The position numbers were made by a program, and so were the translations under genes. The notes under the pieces are model-generated. The model was not told the origin of the DNA and searched no databases. It worked only from the letters and a program-made list of their open reading frames with translations. DNA of 64,000 nucleotides from Alitta virens (taxonomy: Eukaryota > Annelida > Polychaeta > Phyllodocida > Nereididae), in assembly GCA_932294295.1 (NCBI GenBank), contig OW028580.1, positions 24,042,975 through 24,106,974 on the forward strand, in the 5' to 3' direction. Of the stretch, positions 47,461-58,690 are shown one piece after another (position 1 is the first letter of the stretch; each line of letters opens with the position of its first letter).

Positions 47461-48022
47461 ATGGTAATCGGTGATCTTAAAGGTGACAAAAAAAAAACTT
47501 CTTCACTCAAATCTGGCAGCGTGGACAAAGAAAGAGAAGACTTAACTGCACAGTCTGGGAACATGAAAGGAAAAGTTTCAAGCAACGTAACAACCTACGA
47601 GGCAAAAACTGCGGCTGTCAAAAAAAATAATAAACAGCCTGAAAAAAGAAAAGCTGGAAAAGATGCTGCGGAACCTAAAGACAAGAAACCAGCTCCCGAA
47701 GAAAAATCAGCTCCCAAAGTAAAATCAGCTCCCGAAGAAAAATCAGCTCCCAAAGAAAAATCAGCTCCCAAAGAAAAATCTGATGAAGGTCTGTTATCAA
47801 TTCAATTATTAATATAAATATAATTTATTCTATTTTTATCTTTTTGTTATTATATATTATTTTCCATTTTGTACCTGACAGATTTGAAAGTTATTGTTGA
47901 ATTAAAAAAAAAAAACTCATATGATATCTTGATCGATCCATGGAATAAATCCAAATATAGATGTGACTGTATTATCTTCTATCATTAAAGATGGTGACGA
48001 TGGTGAAGATGATGGCAAGTAG
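47461..48022 (+). CDS. Small Lys/Glu-rich, Lys-Ser-Ala-Pro repeat protein
   Basis: Exon 47461-47788 joins to 47991-48022 in frame (donor GAAG/GTCTGT, acceptor TTAAAG) for 119 aa; unspliced, the frame would instead end at 47817 after GLLSIQLLI. The ATG has a good context (AACATGG). Residues 1-85 are Lys-rich (KGDKKKTSSLKSG, KKNNKQPEKRKAGKDAAEPK), followed by about five SAP(K/E)EK repeats, then an acidic end DEDGDDGEDDGK. A basic body with an acidic tail recalls small chromatin proteins such as HMGN, but no nucleosome-binding motif is clear. A further 3' exon is possible near 48724. It lies between zinc-finger exons Z1 and Z2 on the opposite strand. Confidence 0.45.
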
Positions 48023-49204
48023 TCAAATGAGCTAAACTCAAATTAGCTAAACTTAAGAGTATCAATATTTCGTAAGTATTGTAGTATTGCTTTTTTTAAA
48101 TTGACTTAATAGCGTCGTAGCTGGATTAGGCAATCGTGTTCATTGATCCAAAACCGAATTAGTCAAAGCGCTCAAACAGTGAGAGATATCAAATAAATGA
48201 TAGATAATACATAAATAAAAATCATTTGACTCGTTATTCGACTCAATAAATATGATCGTTATAGGCCTATAGCATAAAAGGACATAGTAATTGCAAAGTA
48301 GGCACTGAATGAAGTTGATAGTTCAAAGTTAAACGGCAGTTTCAGGGAATTCCTTGGGGCAAAAATAATCGAGTCAAATATTAGAATGGGGTAATAGTCT
48401 TCGACTGGTTCAAGGTCGAACTGCAGTTTCTGACCATTTTGATGCTAATTTTTGGGTGCATGATACAGTAAAGCTGAATGTGATTTGTTGTGACCTTTGC
48501 TCACTTGGATGGCATCCATCCATCCGAGAAAATGTTATATAAAGTGTATAACTTGTTATGTTCATTTCTGAGAATTGAAGTATGAATAACTTCAATAAGA
48601 GGGGTTGAAAGTGGTTACTATTAAGTTTGATGATATGATTGTTGATGTGTTCTAGGGTCGATTCGAGTTAAACAATCTCCCATATATATCAAATATAGTT
48701 TTAAATCTTATTTGTCATTGCAGGTTACTTCGACAACAACAAACCTTTACACACACACACACACACATCTACCCACTTTGTAAGTTGATCTCACAGAATA
48801 AAGTTGTTTCAAACTTTCAAACTACGTGATTCTAACATAGGGACTATTTTGTTTTAAATGACGAATATCAATCGACTTAGACAATTAAATAAAACTGTAT
48901 CAACAAATTGACTGAATCATATATATATAGGCTATATATATATGGATATGGGTTCGGTCATTCAAAAGAGGCACAGCCAAAATCTGAAATTGACAGGCCT
49001 TTAGTCAAAATGTCTGGAAAAAGTGAAAATGTCGACCTATTCTGTGTTGACCAACATTCTACTTCAAGGGGCGTTTTTTTGTACTCTCGCTCATTCTTGT
49101 GCATATGTACATACTCGCGCTAATTCGTAGGATGCTCACAACCATATTAAACATGTTTAAAACTTTGGTGTTCTACATGTGATTGTTTATATTGTTTATA
49201 CTGG
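48023..49204. other. 3' region of the Lys/Glu-rich gene and intergenic
   Basis: Holds a (CA)n run at about 48749-48767 after a TTTGTCATTGCAG acceptor-like site (48711-48723) and an AATAAA near 48798, which together could be a last, mostly untranslated exon. Confidence 0.35.
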
Positions 49205-49390
49205 TTACGTAACTCGCTCTGGAGTCAGGCATACGCTGATCCGCTCGCCTCTACTCGTAGAACGCTCTTAAAATGCTCGGGCACCCAACGGGCCCCACGT
49301 ACACTGTGGAAAGAATTTAATACGTGTAGAGCCACGATTGAGCATGTATAGCCAATTTTTTTACGTAAGTGGTCATATGTAGGTCTTTAC
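49205..49390 (-). mobile_element. Foldback element with tandem-repeat core, copy 3 (partial)
   Basis: Reversed, it reads like the left part of 19862-20571: AAGACCTACATATGACCAC, then GGCTATACATGCTCAATCG and GGCTCTACACGT; it then breaks off. Confidence 0.55.
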
Positions 49391-50095
49391 ATTTAGAAAA
49401 TACAGAGAAAGGCCTAGTCACGACTTTTTTCTTCTATAATTTCGTCATTTGTACATTTTGAAGATAGCTAAGACTTATCCCTGTTTAATCAATGACTTAT
49501 AGATTTTGCATGAGGAATTGTAGCCGAGGTGAGAAGGTTTCGGCGGTACACAAAATGGCGTCTTTAGTTACTTTCACTACTTTTGTTAAAAATATATTGT
49601 CATTTCAAAGACACGATTATATATTGTTCACAGAAAGATAGTACAGATGTTGGGCTTTCGCTTGGTATATTTGGTTAATTTCTAGGAGTAGCACATGATG
49701 TGCTACTCCTAGAAATGATGTGCGATACCCATTTTTGTGTACTATTAATTTCACATTTCACCTTCTCAACAATCCTAATTACAAAATATAACTGTCTGCC
49801 TCAGGGAATATCGTGCAAACCTTTCCGCATGATATTTTTTTCAAATTTTTCATATAAAAAGATTTATCTTTAATACGAAGGTAAAGCAATCAGAAGTCTC
49901 CCACCCTTACTAGTGTCCCTGTAGGGGGCGCTTGAAAAAGGGTCTCTTTTGAGGGAAGTTTGTCTTAAAATCTGGGTTGCCCTAAGTGAAAATGCAGCAT
50001 TTTTAGTCAGTCTTTAAAAAAACAGAGTAATAATATGAAAATATAGATAAAGAACTATAAAAAAATATATCGAAAGTACACATATATTTTACTAT
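49391..50095. other. Intergenic, nothing recognised
   Basis: A short inverted pair (GTAGCACATGATGTGCTAC) near 49690-49705; otherwise AT-rich with no gene. Confidence 0.4.
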
Positions 50096-50565
50096 GTAGG
50101 GTGGATAGACCTAATTCCAACCTGAACCTAATTCCAGCCCCTTTTCATTTGTATATTTTTCTGTTCCCATGGGTCAAATTGTGCCAAAATTGGCAAATTC
50201 CATATTTTGTAAATGTTTGCTTGGACATTGGCATGCCTTGAGTTTCATAGGGGGCCTGAGATAAGCGCCATTTTGCATTTAAGGAGAAATTTCTGATGGG
50301 AAACAGAAAAGAAAACCTGCAAAACATTTTTCAACTTGATAAACTCATTTAATAGTATAATTATAACAACCTGTGTTGTTTCATTAGTCAAATACATGCA
50401 TACACTTCCCAAGTGGATGAATTTCACTCTTATTCTCTAACAATCTTTTTTAATACGATGAGATACAGATAAGTATGTCAAATGAACCTAATTCCAGCCT
50501 ACCTTGGCCTAATTCCAGCCTACAAAGGGTCTTTAATCCAGCCATGGCTGGAATTAAGACCACGC
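50096..50565. repeat. Region with recurrent CCTAATTCCAGCC motif
   Basis: The motif or a close variant appears twice near 50108-50140 and three times near 50485-50540, then once inverted (GGCTGGAATTA, near 50546). Probably the two ends of one decayed element of about 470 bp. Confidence 0.45.
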
Positions 50566-51239
50566 ATTATGCTTATGTCTAAACATTCAAAAAGAGGCTC
50601 CTGTGTATGGGGGTAAAGCCTAGATAATGCCTAAATTCCTTATTATTAAGGCATATGTCGTGCACACGAAGAATATTTATATGGGAATGAGGTGATCAAA
50701 TAGAAGCCATATGTATAAATGTCATTGTTAAGTATGAGATTCTAGGAAAAAGGATGTAGAAAACAATTTTGATCAACTTTTAAAACTTTCTGTTATAAAA
50801 AAGAAATAATATATCCCCAAAATAAGGTTTTAAAAGTTACAGGACTACAATTTAGACACAACACATAGCTAACATATGAATTTTTCACATTCTTGCCCTT
50901 TAAATGATAATTATATTAGGCCGCAGGAGCGGCCCCATAGGGGCCGCCCGTAGGGCTTTTATGTTTAGAGATTGGCCAAAAACAAAATCTACTGACGTAC
51001 TATTCTCAAATGACCGGATCGGAACTATGTTGTCCTAATTAATCTGTGCGGCCATGATGCGCAAATATTTACAATGACCTACTTACACAAAAATCGTTCT
51101 TAGCTTAAGATGATACAGATCTATCCAACAAATTTGAAGAAACTCACGTTAGAACAATGTTAATCATCAGTTCTATGAGATTCAAGACTGGACAAGCAGT
51201 AGAACTATGGTTTTGAATGTTCCATGGTTGTCATGTCCA

Positions 51240-51605
51240 TTGCCGTGACTTTCCATGCAGCTAGCCAACTAAATGAATGTTCGACCAATCAGAGCAGAAC
51301 TTACTTAATTATTAGGCCATTTGCTAGGCAACGAGCACTAACAAACCCTGTGATTGGCCGTGGCACTTAGGTTTTTAAAATCAATGCGCGCCGTCATGAT
51401 CCGCGCTGACAAAAAAACGCCAAAACATCACAATAATATTGATGACGTCACAGCAAATGCCTTTGGCGCAGGTGAACGTACAAAAACTTATACAAGTCAA
51501 AACGTCCGAAAACCGAAACGTTTCGAACTGGTATCACAAAAACGATGTGTTCGTTCAACCGGAACGATCGCGATTTTGGTTGTTAGACTGTTACGTAAGG
51601 TATTA
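51240..51605. promoter_or_regulatory. Promoter-like CG-richer island
   Basis: GACCAATCAG (near 51283) and GATTGGCC (near 51351) are CCAAT boxes on the two strands; TGACGTCA (near 51441) is a CRE. CG dinucleotides are more frequent than around it. An open frame begins within it and a GCAG/GTGAAC donor-like site lies near 51470, but no downstream exon was found. Confidence 0.3.
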
Positions 51606-53429
51606 GGTTAACTCACCGCCGATGCCACCTCACCGCCCGTAGTCAACTCACCGACGCTGTAGTCAGTTCACCGCCTGATTTTATCGCTGACTTGACTAGA
51701 AAATGGTTAGCTTATTGCAATAGGAGAGATTCCCAAAATTACGTCACTTTCACACATGCATGAAGCGCTGGCTGCATCATGCCTACTTGCTTTTTTGAAC
51801 TTTTTTCTTTGATAACTTCATCAATTTTCATCTGATTTTGAAAATTTTAAATTCCACTTGGCTTAAATTACTCTGGACCAATACTTAATATTGATAATAA
51901 TTTCATTTTATGGATCCTATTTCTCACAAAAAGGACTACAAAGTTAAAAAAAATTATTAGGCCAATCTTATTTGTATGGACTTTTAATAACTTGGTATTT
52001 TGGGACCATGATTAAATATTTTAATGTTAGTTTATGGAAAATAATTAGAGAAATAACCTAATAATTTTTTTTTTAAATAATTATAAATGTGAAATTTGGT
52101 AAAAAAACAATGACAGCTCTTGATTTTATTTTATTAGCAAACTGGAACAACTCGATTTCGGGTACGTTAAAATTAATTTAAAAATTGGACCCTATTAAGC
52201 ACATGTGAGTTCAACTAAAAAAAAAACAGATCACTCACAATATTATCATGATTATAGTTAGAAATCTCCAAATACAATGTCAATTTTTTTTTTTCTATTT
52301 TGCCTTCTTAATTGCACTAAACAATGTTTCACCAGAAGTGAAATAGGCCTATATATCAATTACATTATTATTTACCTGAAACGTAATAAGAAGTTACAGA
52401 ACTTAAAAATTGTTAAATATGGAAATTTAGTTTTATATTTTGACGGTTCTGTAATAACTAAATTTTAAAAATCTAGTTGTAGTCACATTAACGCCATGAA
52501 TATATAAGCCTCATGCTTGAATGTCCAGACCACAAAACACATTTACACAGTCCAAAATTAAAATGTGACACAGATTATGCTCTGTCAATTCTCTGAAGTT
52601 GAATATATAAGCTAATTTGAATTTTCTCCTTAGGCAACACATAATCAGCTTCTCAGATCCTCTCATGCCATTTTTAAGGGGTTAGTTGGTCAAAATTGAA
52701 CGAACTAGAGTTACAATGATCTATATGGTCTCCCGATAATGCAAATAGCTACTGTTACACCTTTGAAAGCTCAGAATCAAATATAGAATAAAATTTAAAT
52801 ATCACATTGGGACATATCCTTTATTTTATGTAGATCATCCAGTTGCTTCAGGTCAAAATGAATTTTCGATTCATTTACAGTTGTCTAAGGATACGGTAAT
52901 ACACTTTGAGGAATGGAATAGATACAATTAACTCTCACAGTATTTCAATTAAAGTACGGCAGTAAATATTCCCACATACATTTATAATTTATTAAATTAT
53001 ATTCCCTATAAACATAAGACAAAAAACATAAAAAATTTCAAGTATTTCATTAAGTTGGTAGCTGATTTATAAAGCTGGTTGAACTTAGTAGCTTATCAAT
53101 ATTTATTACTCCGTATCTTACAACTCTGTTTGCCAGTAAGGCAGTAGGTTCGTTTAAGCAGAAAAAAATCAGGACGTTTTAAAAATGCATTATTTAACCA
53201 CAATTTCAAGAAAATACTATAATTTAGGCATTGCTACTTATACACTTGCTTTTCTGCTCCCATGAAGCAAGGTTAAAGTGAAGGAAAAACTGAAAATAAG
53301 CAACTTCGTTTTTCTGCATAAGTAATGTGATTTTAAGCCCACATGTATGAAAATGGCATCAAAGTATAATTTTAGTAAATTACACCTCCTGCGGCCTCTC
53401 ATGCACATTGCATAATCATATTATACTTA
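51606..53429. other. Intergenic, nothing recognised
   Basis: Starts with a short AACTCACCG-type repeat (51610-51672); the rest is AT-rich without a gene. Confidence 0.4.
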
Positions 53430-53612
53430 TGGTCATGAGACCCCCAAAAAGCACAACTGTACTATTTTAGACATATTCTGGAAATGTTTTATGCATGTAT
53501 GTGGACTAATATCCGAATACTGCTCCAGAACTGAAAAATAAAAAGACTTGTATTTTCTGGTTTTCCTTAATTTTGTAAAACATACCTAAGATCACTAGGT
53601 CATAAGGACTAG
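53430..53612. mobile_element. Fragment of the 34246-type element
   Basis: Contains CATGAGACCCCCAAAAAGCA, ACTATTTTAGACATATTCTG, CTGCTCCAGAACTGAAA and TTTTGTAAAACATAC, shared in order with 60600-60900 and, reversed, with 34300-34530. Confidence 0.5.
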
Positions 53613-53712
53613 TGATATGTGTGTGTGATGCCAGCTCACTTGCAAGCCACCTGGTGGGCATCATTTGATCCACGAGCGTTTGAATTTATGGATGTGTCAG
53701 CCGTACTATGTG

Positions 53713-53973
53713 TTATAATATTTATAAATGATAAATGGCACTAAGAAATAAATTCAAGAGCTCGTTATTTGATCCTAGTAACTACAATACCTGTTCAAAC
53801 CAGTACTCGTTCACTGAGGTAACAATTTCTTGTAGATTTTACTGTATTATAATATTTATAAATGATAAATGGCACTAAGAAATAAATTCAAGCTCGTTAT
53901 CCTAGTAACTACAATACATGTTCAAACCAGTACTCGTTCGCTGAGGTAACAATTTCCTGTAGATTTTACTGTA
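53713..53973. repeat. Tandem duplication, about 130 bp x 2
   Basis: Copies begin TTATAATATTTATAAATG at 53713 and 53847 and both end near TAGATTTTACTGTA. The second has small deletions. Confidence 0.85.
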
Positions 53974-54207
53974 ACTGGTTTACGAGTTGACCTATGAATA
54001 GTTATAAGATACTTTTGCAAGTGGCTTACCCTGAAATTCTGAGGTTTTTCACTCATTTGTTAAATGGATGTATTTATTATATGTATCAAACCTTCTGCCA
54101 TTCTAAAACAAGTAAGAATTCAGGAACAGCAAAATTGCTAAATATGAACAGTAGCTATAGGCACCTCTCGATAGTGTTCGAAAATGTTAATCAGTGTCAT
54201 TGACGGC

Positions 54208-54590
54208 AATAAAAAGCTACTAGAGCATATCATCGCGAAAAGCATCGTCTCATCTAGAAGAAAATGGAGTCCTCACACCAGGTCAACCCGGATTCATAAG
54301 CAAAAGATCATGCGAGACACAGCTTCTAAATTTCACCCAGGAACTGGTCAAAGGGATGGCTGAAGGCAAGCAATATGATGCCAATGTGATGGACTTTTCA
54401 AAAGCATTTGAGTCTCCCCACCAGCGACTACTACGACAAGCAGAGCCCTACGGGATACACAGGCCAGTCCTGTCATGGTTAGATACCTTCTTGGATCACA
54501 GAACACAGAGAGTTATAGTCGAGGTGAGATGTCCGAACACTATGATGTAAATTCTGGCGTCCCACAAGGCACAGTGATGGGTCCTATGTA
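54208..54590 (+). mobile_element. CR1/L2-type LINE fragment (RT palm)
   Basis: After one frameshift it reads KLLEHIIAKSIVS, GQPGFISKRSCETQLLNF, then DFSKAF (RT motif A region), VLSWLDTFLDHRTQRVIV and an out-of-frame VPQGTVMGP. Probably the same family as 12045-12607, but the parts do not overlap. It stops abruptly at 54590. Dead. Confidence 0.7.
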
Positions 54591-54714
54591 AATTTATATA
54601 TTGTACTCGATTATTATCAAATGTGTTGCAAATACCTTAGATTTTTAATTTCAATCAACTTTTTTCCTCAAGTTTGTCTAGAAATTAAGTTATTCTGATG
54701 GAAGTTCCTGGCAG

Positions 54715-54857
54715 TACATGGCCAATTGTGCCACGTGCGTTTTCCATGAGAAGGATAAACGCATGGTTTTTAGCTAATTATAATGAGGCAAAAACCATGC
54801 GTTTTCCATGCGTTCATCCTTCTCATGGAAAACGCACGTGGCACAATTGGCCATGTA
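54715..54857. mobile_element. Palindromic CACGTG MITE, copy 4
   Basis: TACATGGCCAATTGTGCCAC at the left and GTGGCACAATTGGCCATGTA at the right: exact reverse complements over 20 bases. The best preserved copy of the four. Confidence 0.85.
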
Positions 54858-55834
54858 TGATAAGGGCAGTATGATTTCATCATTCGCTAACATACACAGA
54901 TAGGCTTGTTCTTATTTCAACGCTCCAGGTTGACGTAGAAACAGTTAGTTGTGTGAATTGCTCAAAGTTCGCTTCCAGGGACCCTGGGGACTCGAGGGTC
55001 CGGGGCAGCGACAGAATCTTTCCTGTCTAGCTAGCTACCCAAGAACTTAAACCTAATGGTTCCTCACAAATCATGTGAGGTGGTAACCTTTGAAAGTTCT
55101 ATAAATCAATGTTTTAGTTCAAAAGCATCCTTAAAAGTTATATTACAGAACTTTGTTCGTATACCTGGGAGAGGTTCTTACATGCAAATTCTGCGAGTTA
55201 TGAGAAAATCATTAATATTATGGTTCAATAAATGATCTGTAACCTCAGATGGTGTTAGAGCAGCACTTCAACACATGATTTGATGGCTAATACTTTTATA
55301 GTAAAAGTCGTAACATTTATTGGCATTAGAAATACAACATATAGTAACATAGCAAAGATTAAAAAAGTGAAAATTAGAAATAAGTGAATTACAAATTATA
55401 AAAAAAGAATTTAAATAACCATATTCGCTTACGTTCATATGCTGCACAGATAGGCTATTCAAATATGCCAATATCTACAATATTTTAAGCTCAGACAGGG
55501 GTTCAGAAACTTCTCCAGTCACTGCTAGCTATGCATCAATAACATTGTAACAATCCCACAGTTAAGCCAACATACATGAAGTCCAGAAATGCATAGATTC
55601 TAACTTGTCATTCAACATAATTATAATTAACTATTTAAGGGGATCACATTTTGTCACCCACGTTCGTGTTTGTCTGTAAATTAGTGAGACATGAATGAGT
55701 TATATCTATAAACCAGAGTTGGAACTCTGAACATTACGCTAACTAAACGCTAAAGGTCAATAAATTAAAACATCAATTGATCAAAAATATAAAGCAGGCA
55801 AAATTGATGAGCCAGTGAATATCTCTTTTAATGT
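54858..55834. other. Gap left of zinc-finger exon Z2
   Basis: AT-rich. A minus-strand AATAAA near 55315 could serve the Z2 transcript. No other feature. Confidence 0.4.
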
Positions 55835-56067
55835 TCAAATAGGTTCTTGTAGGCCTGCTCCATGAAGTCTGGACATGTGGCGCCTCCAGTTTCCTTTTTG
55901 TGTGAAACCCTTCCCGCAAAACTGACATTGGTATGGCCGGCTTCCGGTGTGGATTCTCATGTGGCGTTTTAAGTCAGCAGCGGAGCAAAATATCCTTTTA
56001 CAGAGGTAACACTGCTTTTCATTTTGTAGAGGAATATCACAAGTTCTGAACGATGACAAAGTCAAAG
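55835..56067 (-). CDS. C2H2 zinc-finger terminal exon Z2
   Basis: Acceptor TTTTATTTCAG before 56067, two bases of a split first codon, and stop TGA at the left end. It reads LTLSSFRTCDIPLQNEKQ, then finger 1 (CYLC, AADLKRHMRIH), linker TGSRPY, and finger 2 (CQFC, TQKGNWRRHMSRLH), then GAGLQEPI. Helix residues -1/2/3/6 are S/A/D/R and Q/G/N/R, unlike the other three exons. The long open frame upstream of the acceptor is intronic. Same phase as Z1, Z3 and Z4. Confidence 0.8.
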
Positions 56068-57084
56068 CTGAAATAAAAGTAAGATTCACATCAACAATTT
56101 GAATTGAAATAAATGTGAGCATTTGATAATTAATAAGAGCATTCAGACTTATTTCATATAAAGTGGAAATAAAATAACACTTTTTGTAATCAGTAAAACA
56201 TATCATTGAAGTTGTGTGTTGATTTTGAAAATGTTTCACAATTTGATTACAGCCGATTGAAAAATAATGTTTGTTTCCAATTATTTGGTTTCGAGGCTTT
56301 CTAGGTGATTACAAACACATCAGCTTCGCCTCCGATTGAGCTCCATGTTTGAATTATTCACGAGTCAAGTGCATAACAAACTTCCCACACCTATCTGACT
56401 TCACAATTCATATCGATTTTTATTTCATTTGATATACAAAAGAATAAGTTATAGTGGAACTATCCAGAATGCACCATATTTTGCTACTATATATTTTTTG
56501 TATTATCTAATAATGTTTAATTATATATCTATTCATTTTAAATAAAATTTAAATAATTTAAAGGGGCACGAATGTGACTTAATAATTCAGTCGTATTATG
56601 TTTCATTGTCTGTATAAAACCCACTAACAAGAATAGGCCTATTATTATTAAAATCTTTATTCACGCTCAAGGCGTACATGTAGAAAATTGATCAGTTACA
56701 TTTTAATTAAGAAATACAGATGAATTCAATTGTATCATCATTTACACTTAAAACAGTTGTCATAAGACCATCTCTGGTGGCACATACCTCTTTTATAGCA
56801 AGTCCATCACATTTTGTAGTCCATGGCTTACAGAATATATACAATGTGGAAAGTTATATGTATAGAACTAACGGATACAATAACAGATAACAAACAGATG
56901 CTTCATTCATCATATTGTTATGAAATTATTCTTATGACCATTGATACATTTAATGCTGTATGGTATGAATGACCTGGAGTATCTGGCTATGCTCTTTCGA
57001 TAATAAGAATTATAAAGGGGATGTTTTTCATCAGATCAAATAAATCCACTTTCTGAGACACCTTTTTGTCAAAGACCTCTTTCA
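56068..57084. other. Intronic or intergenic, nothing recognised
   Basis: AT-rich sequence right of Z2. If the zinc-finger exons belong to one gene this is intron. Confidence 0.4.
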
Positions 57085-57365
57085 ATAATAATGTGAATGT
57101 ATTTGTATAGCGCCTGTATCAGAATTTAATTCTGCTCACCAGCGCTTGGCATTGAGTATGGAGTCAGGGGTCATGCTGAGTTATGATCTTGAGCTATCTT
57201 GGTATCAGAGTTTGGTAGTAGTTTTGGTATCAGAGTTTGGCATCAGAATTTGTTTTTTGGCAGCAGAGTTTGGTATCACAGTTGAGAGCCGGAGTTGGGA
57301 TTCGAACCCACGTCCTGAGCGCCAGTGGTTTAGCAGGCCAGTGCTCTAACACACTCAAACCCATT
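57085..57365 (-). mobile_element. tRNA-Ser(GCT)-like SINE
   Basis: On the minus strand: GTTAGAGCACTGG, an anticodon-like arm CTGCTAA (GCT, Ser), a long variable arm (ACTGGCGCTCAGGAC) and the B box GGGTTCGAATCCC at 57286-57360. The body has four GGTATCAGAGTTTGG-type units (as seen on the plus strand), and the tail region near 57110-57150 pairs AGCGCCTG with CAGCGCTTGG. Confidence 0.6.
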
Positions 57366-58036
57366 TTTCTACTAGCCTTTACAATACGGTCTAAATTTTG
57401 TTTACAGGCAGTGGTTACATTAAAATACTATGTAATTCCACAAAAATCAGCACTGTTTGTATGACTGACGAATAATATAAAAACTCCGATCATATTTTAA
57501 AAGGCTTGAGTTTTCACAGAAAGCACCATCGCATATTCACTCATCTATAAAGTTAAATCTATTTACTCCTGACACTAAACCAAACAGTGCATAGAATATG
57601 ACTTTTCAGAGTTTTCAACAGTTACCCAGTGAAAATGTAACGCTCTCAGCCTGATGCATAATTTATCGCAGAAACAGAAACAGTCACACAGTCGTATCAA
57701 ATTTTCATATTGTTTAACAACCAGAAACCGTTTCCACTAAAATTGATTAAAAAATGCATGGAAATTTGACTCCACATAATTGTGATTGCTCTGCAACTGC
57801 AAATCAATGAGGCCAAAGTGTGACATTTCCCCCGCGTTATATTTTGCAGTTTTGGAAAGTAAATCCTTGATAAAAAGATGCAACCTTTAATAACTGAAAT
57901 TTTGGTATCAGTGCCATTGTGAATATCATAATTTCATTATTTCTTCTGTTTCCTCTTAGCTGAAAAATCTAATAATGTATGGAGCATAACGCTTGGGAAG
58001 AAAAAAAAAAGCTTGTCATTGATTCAGGGAAACCAG
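57366..58036. other. Nothing recognised
   Basis: AT-rich sequence without gene or shared repeat. Confidence 0.4.
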
Positions 58037-58051
58037 TGACACAGGAAAAAG

Positions 58052-58194
58052 GTGGGGGGCTAGCTCAGTGGTAGCATGCTGGGCTTCCAACCACGGTTTG
58101 ATACCCGGTCGAGCCTAAGTTGGATGGCTGTTTCATCCATCATCTCATTGCCATGGTCCCTGCCTGTCAGGTGCAGAAATAACCCACCCACTTA
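58052..58194 (+). mobile_element. tRNA-Gly-like SINE, copy 4, with target duplication
   Basis: Head GGGGGGCTAGCTCAGTGGTA, CTTCCAACCACGG, then the B box GGTTTGATACC and a shortened body. It is flanked by TGACACAGGAAAAAG (58037-58051) and TGACACAGGGAAAAAG (58195-58210), a target-site duplication typical of LINE-driven retroposition. Confidence 0.8.
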
Positions 58195-58439
58195 TGACAC
58201 AGGGAAAAAGCGAAATAAAACTTGGAGCACAGATATTTTGCAACTATTATTGTTGTCTTTCAGTATAATTGTGTCCAACTATATTATAGATTACTAGCAT
58301 ACCTTGTTCAAGAATATACTGACAGCAGAAATTTTCTTATGTTAAGTTCTGGAGAGTCTCTTTATCTGAAATGGACAAGGAGCAGATACAGCAAATAATA
58401 AATAAAAAATTATTTAGTTTACAAATCTTAACTAAATGT

Positions 58440-58690
58440 ATATCAGAGCATAGGCTGGGCTGCAGCTAAACCCTCAGCAAATCCCACATAGCACACAGGC
58501 ATCATTATAATTGTAGGGTTCGTCCAACCGGCAGGAGAGTGGGCGTTACACTTTCATTTCCAGAGCAGAATTCTAACACTAATGCACTTACCCTAATGAA
58601 ATTTTACAAAGTAATACCCTATATGGCCTAGTGGTGCCTTGTGATAGCCACACTGACATATCTCGAATATGTTTTACAAAATTTGGAAAA
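58440..58690. mobile_element. Fragment of the 34246-type element
   Basis: AAACCCTCAGC end near 58471; CACTAATGCACTTACCCTAA, GGTGCCTTGTGATAGCCACA and GACATATCTCGAATATG follow in the same order as at 34246. Confidence 0.5.

Noticed and set aside
47045..47474. Four overlapping ORFs of 100+ aa on both strands
   Set aside because: They span G/C runs, are open in several frames together, and carry no motif.
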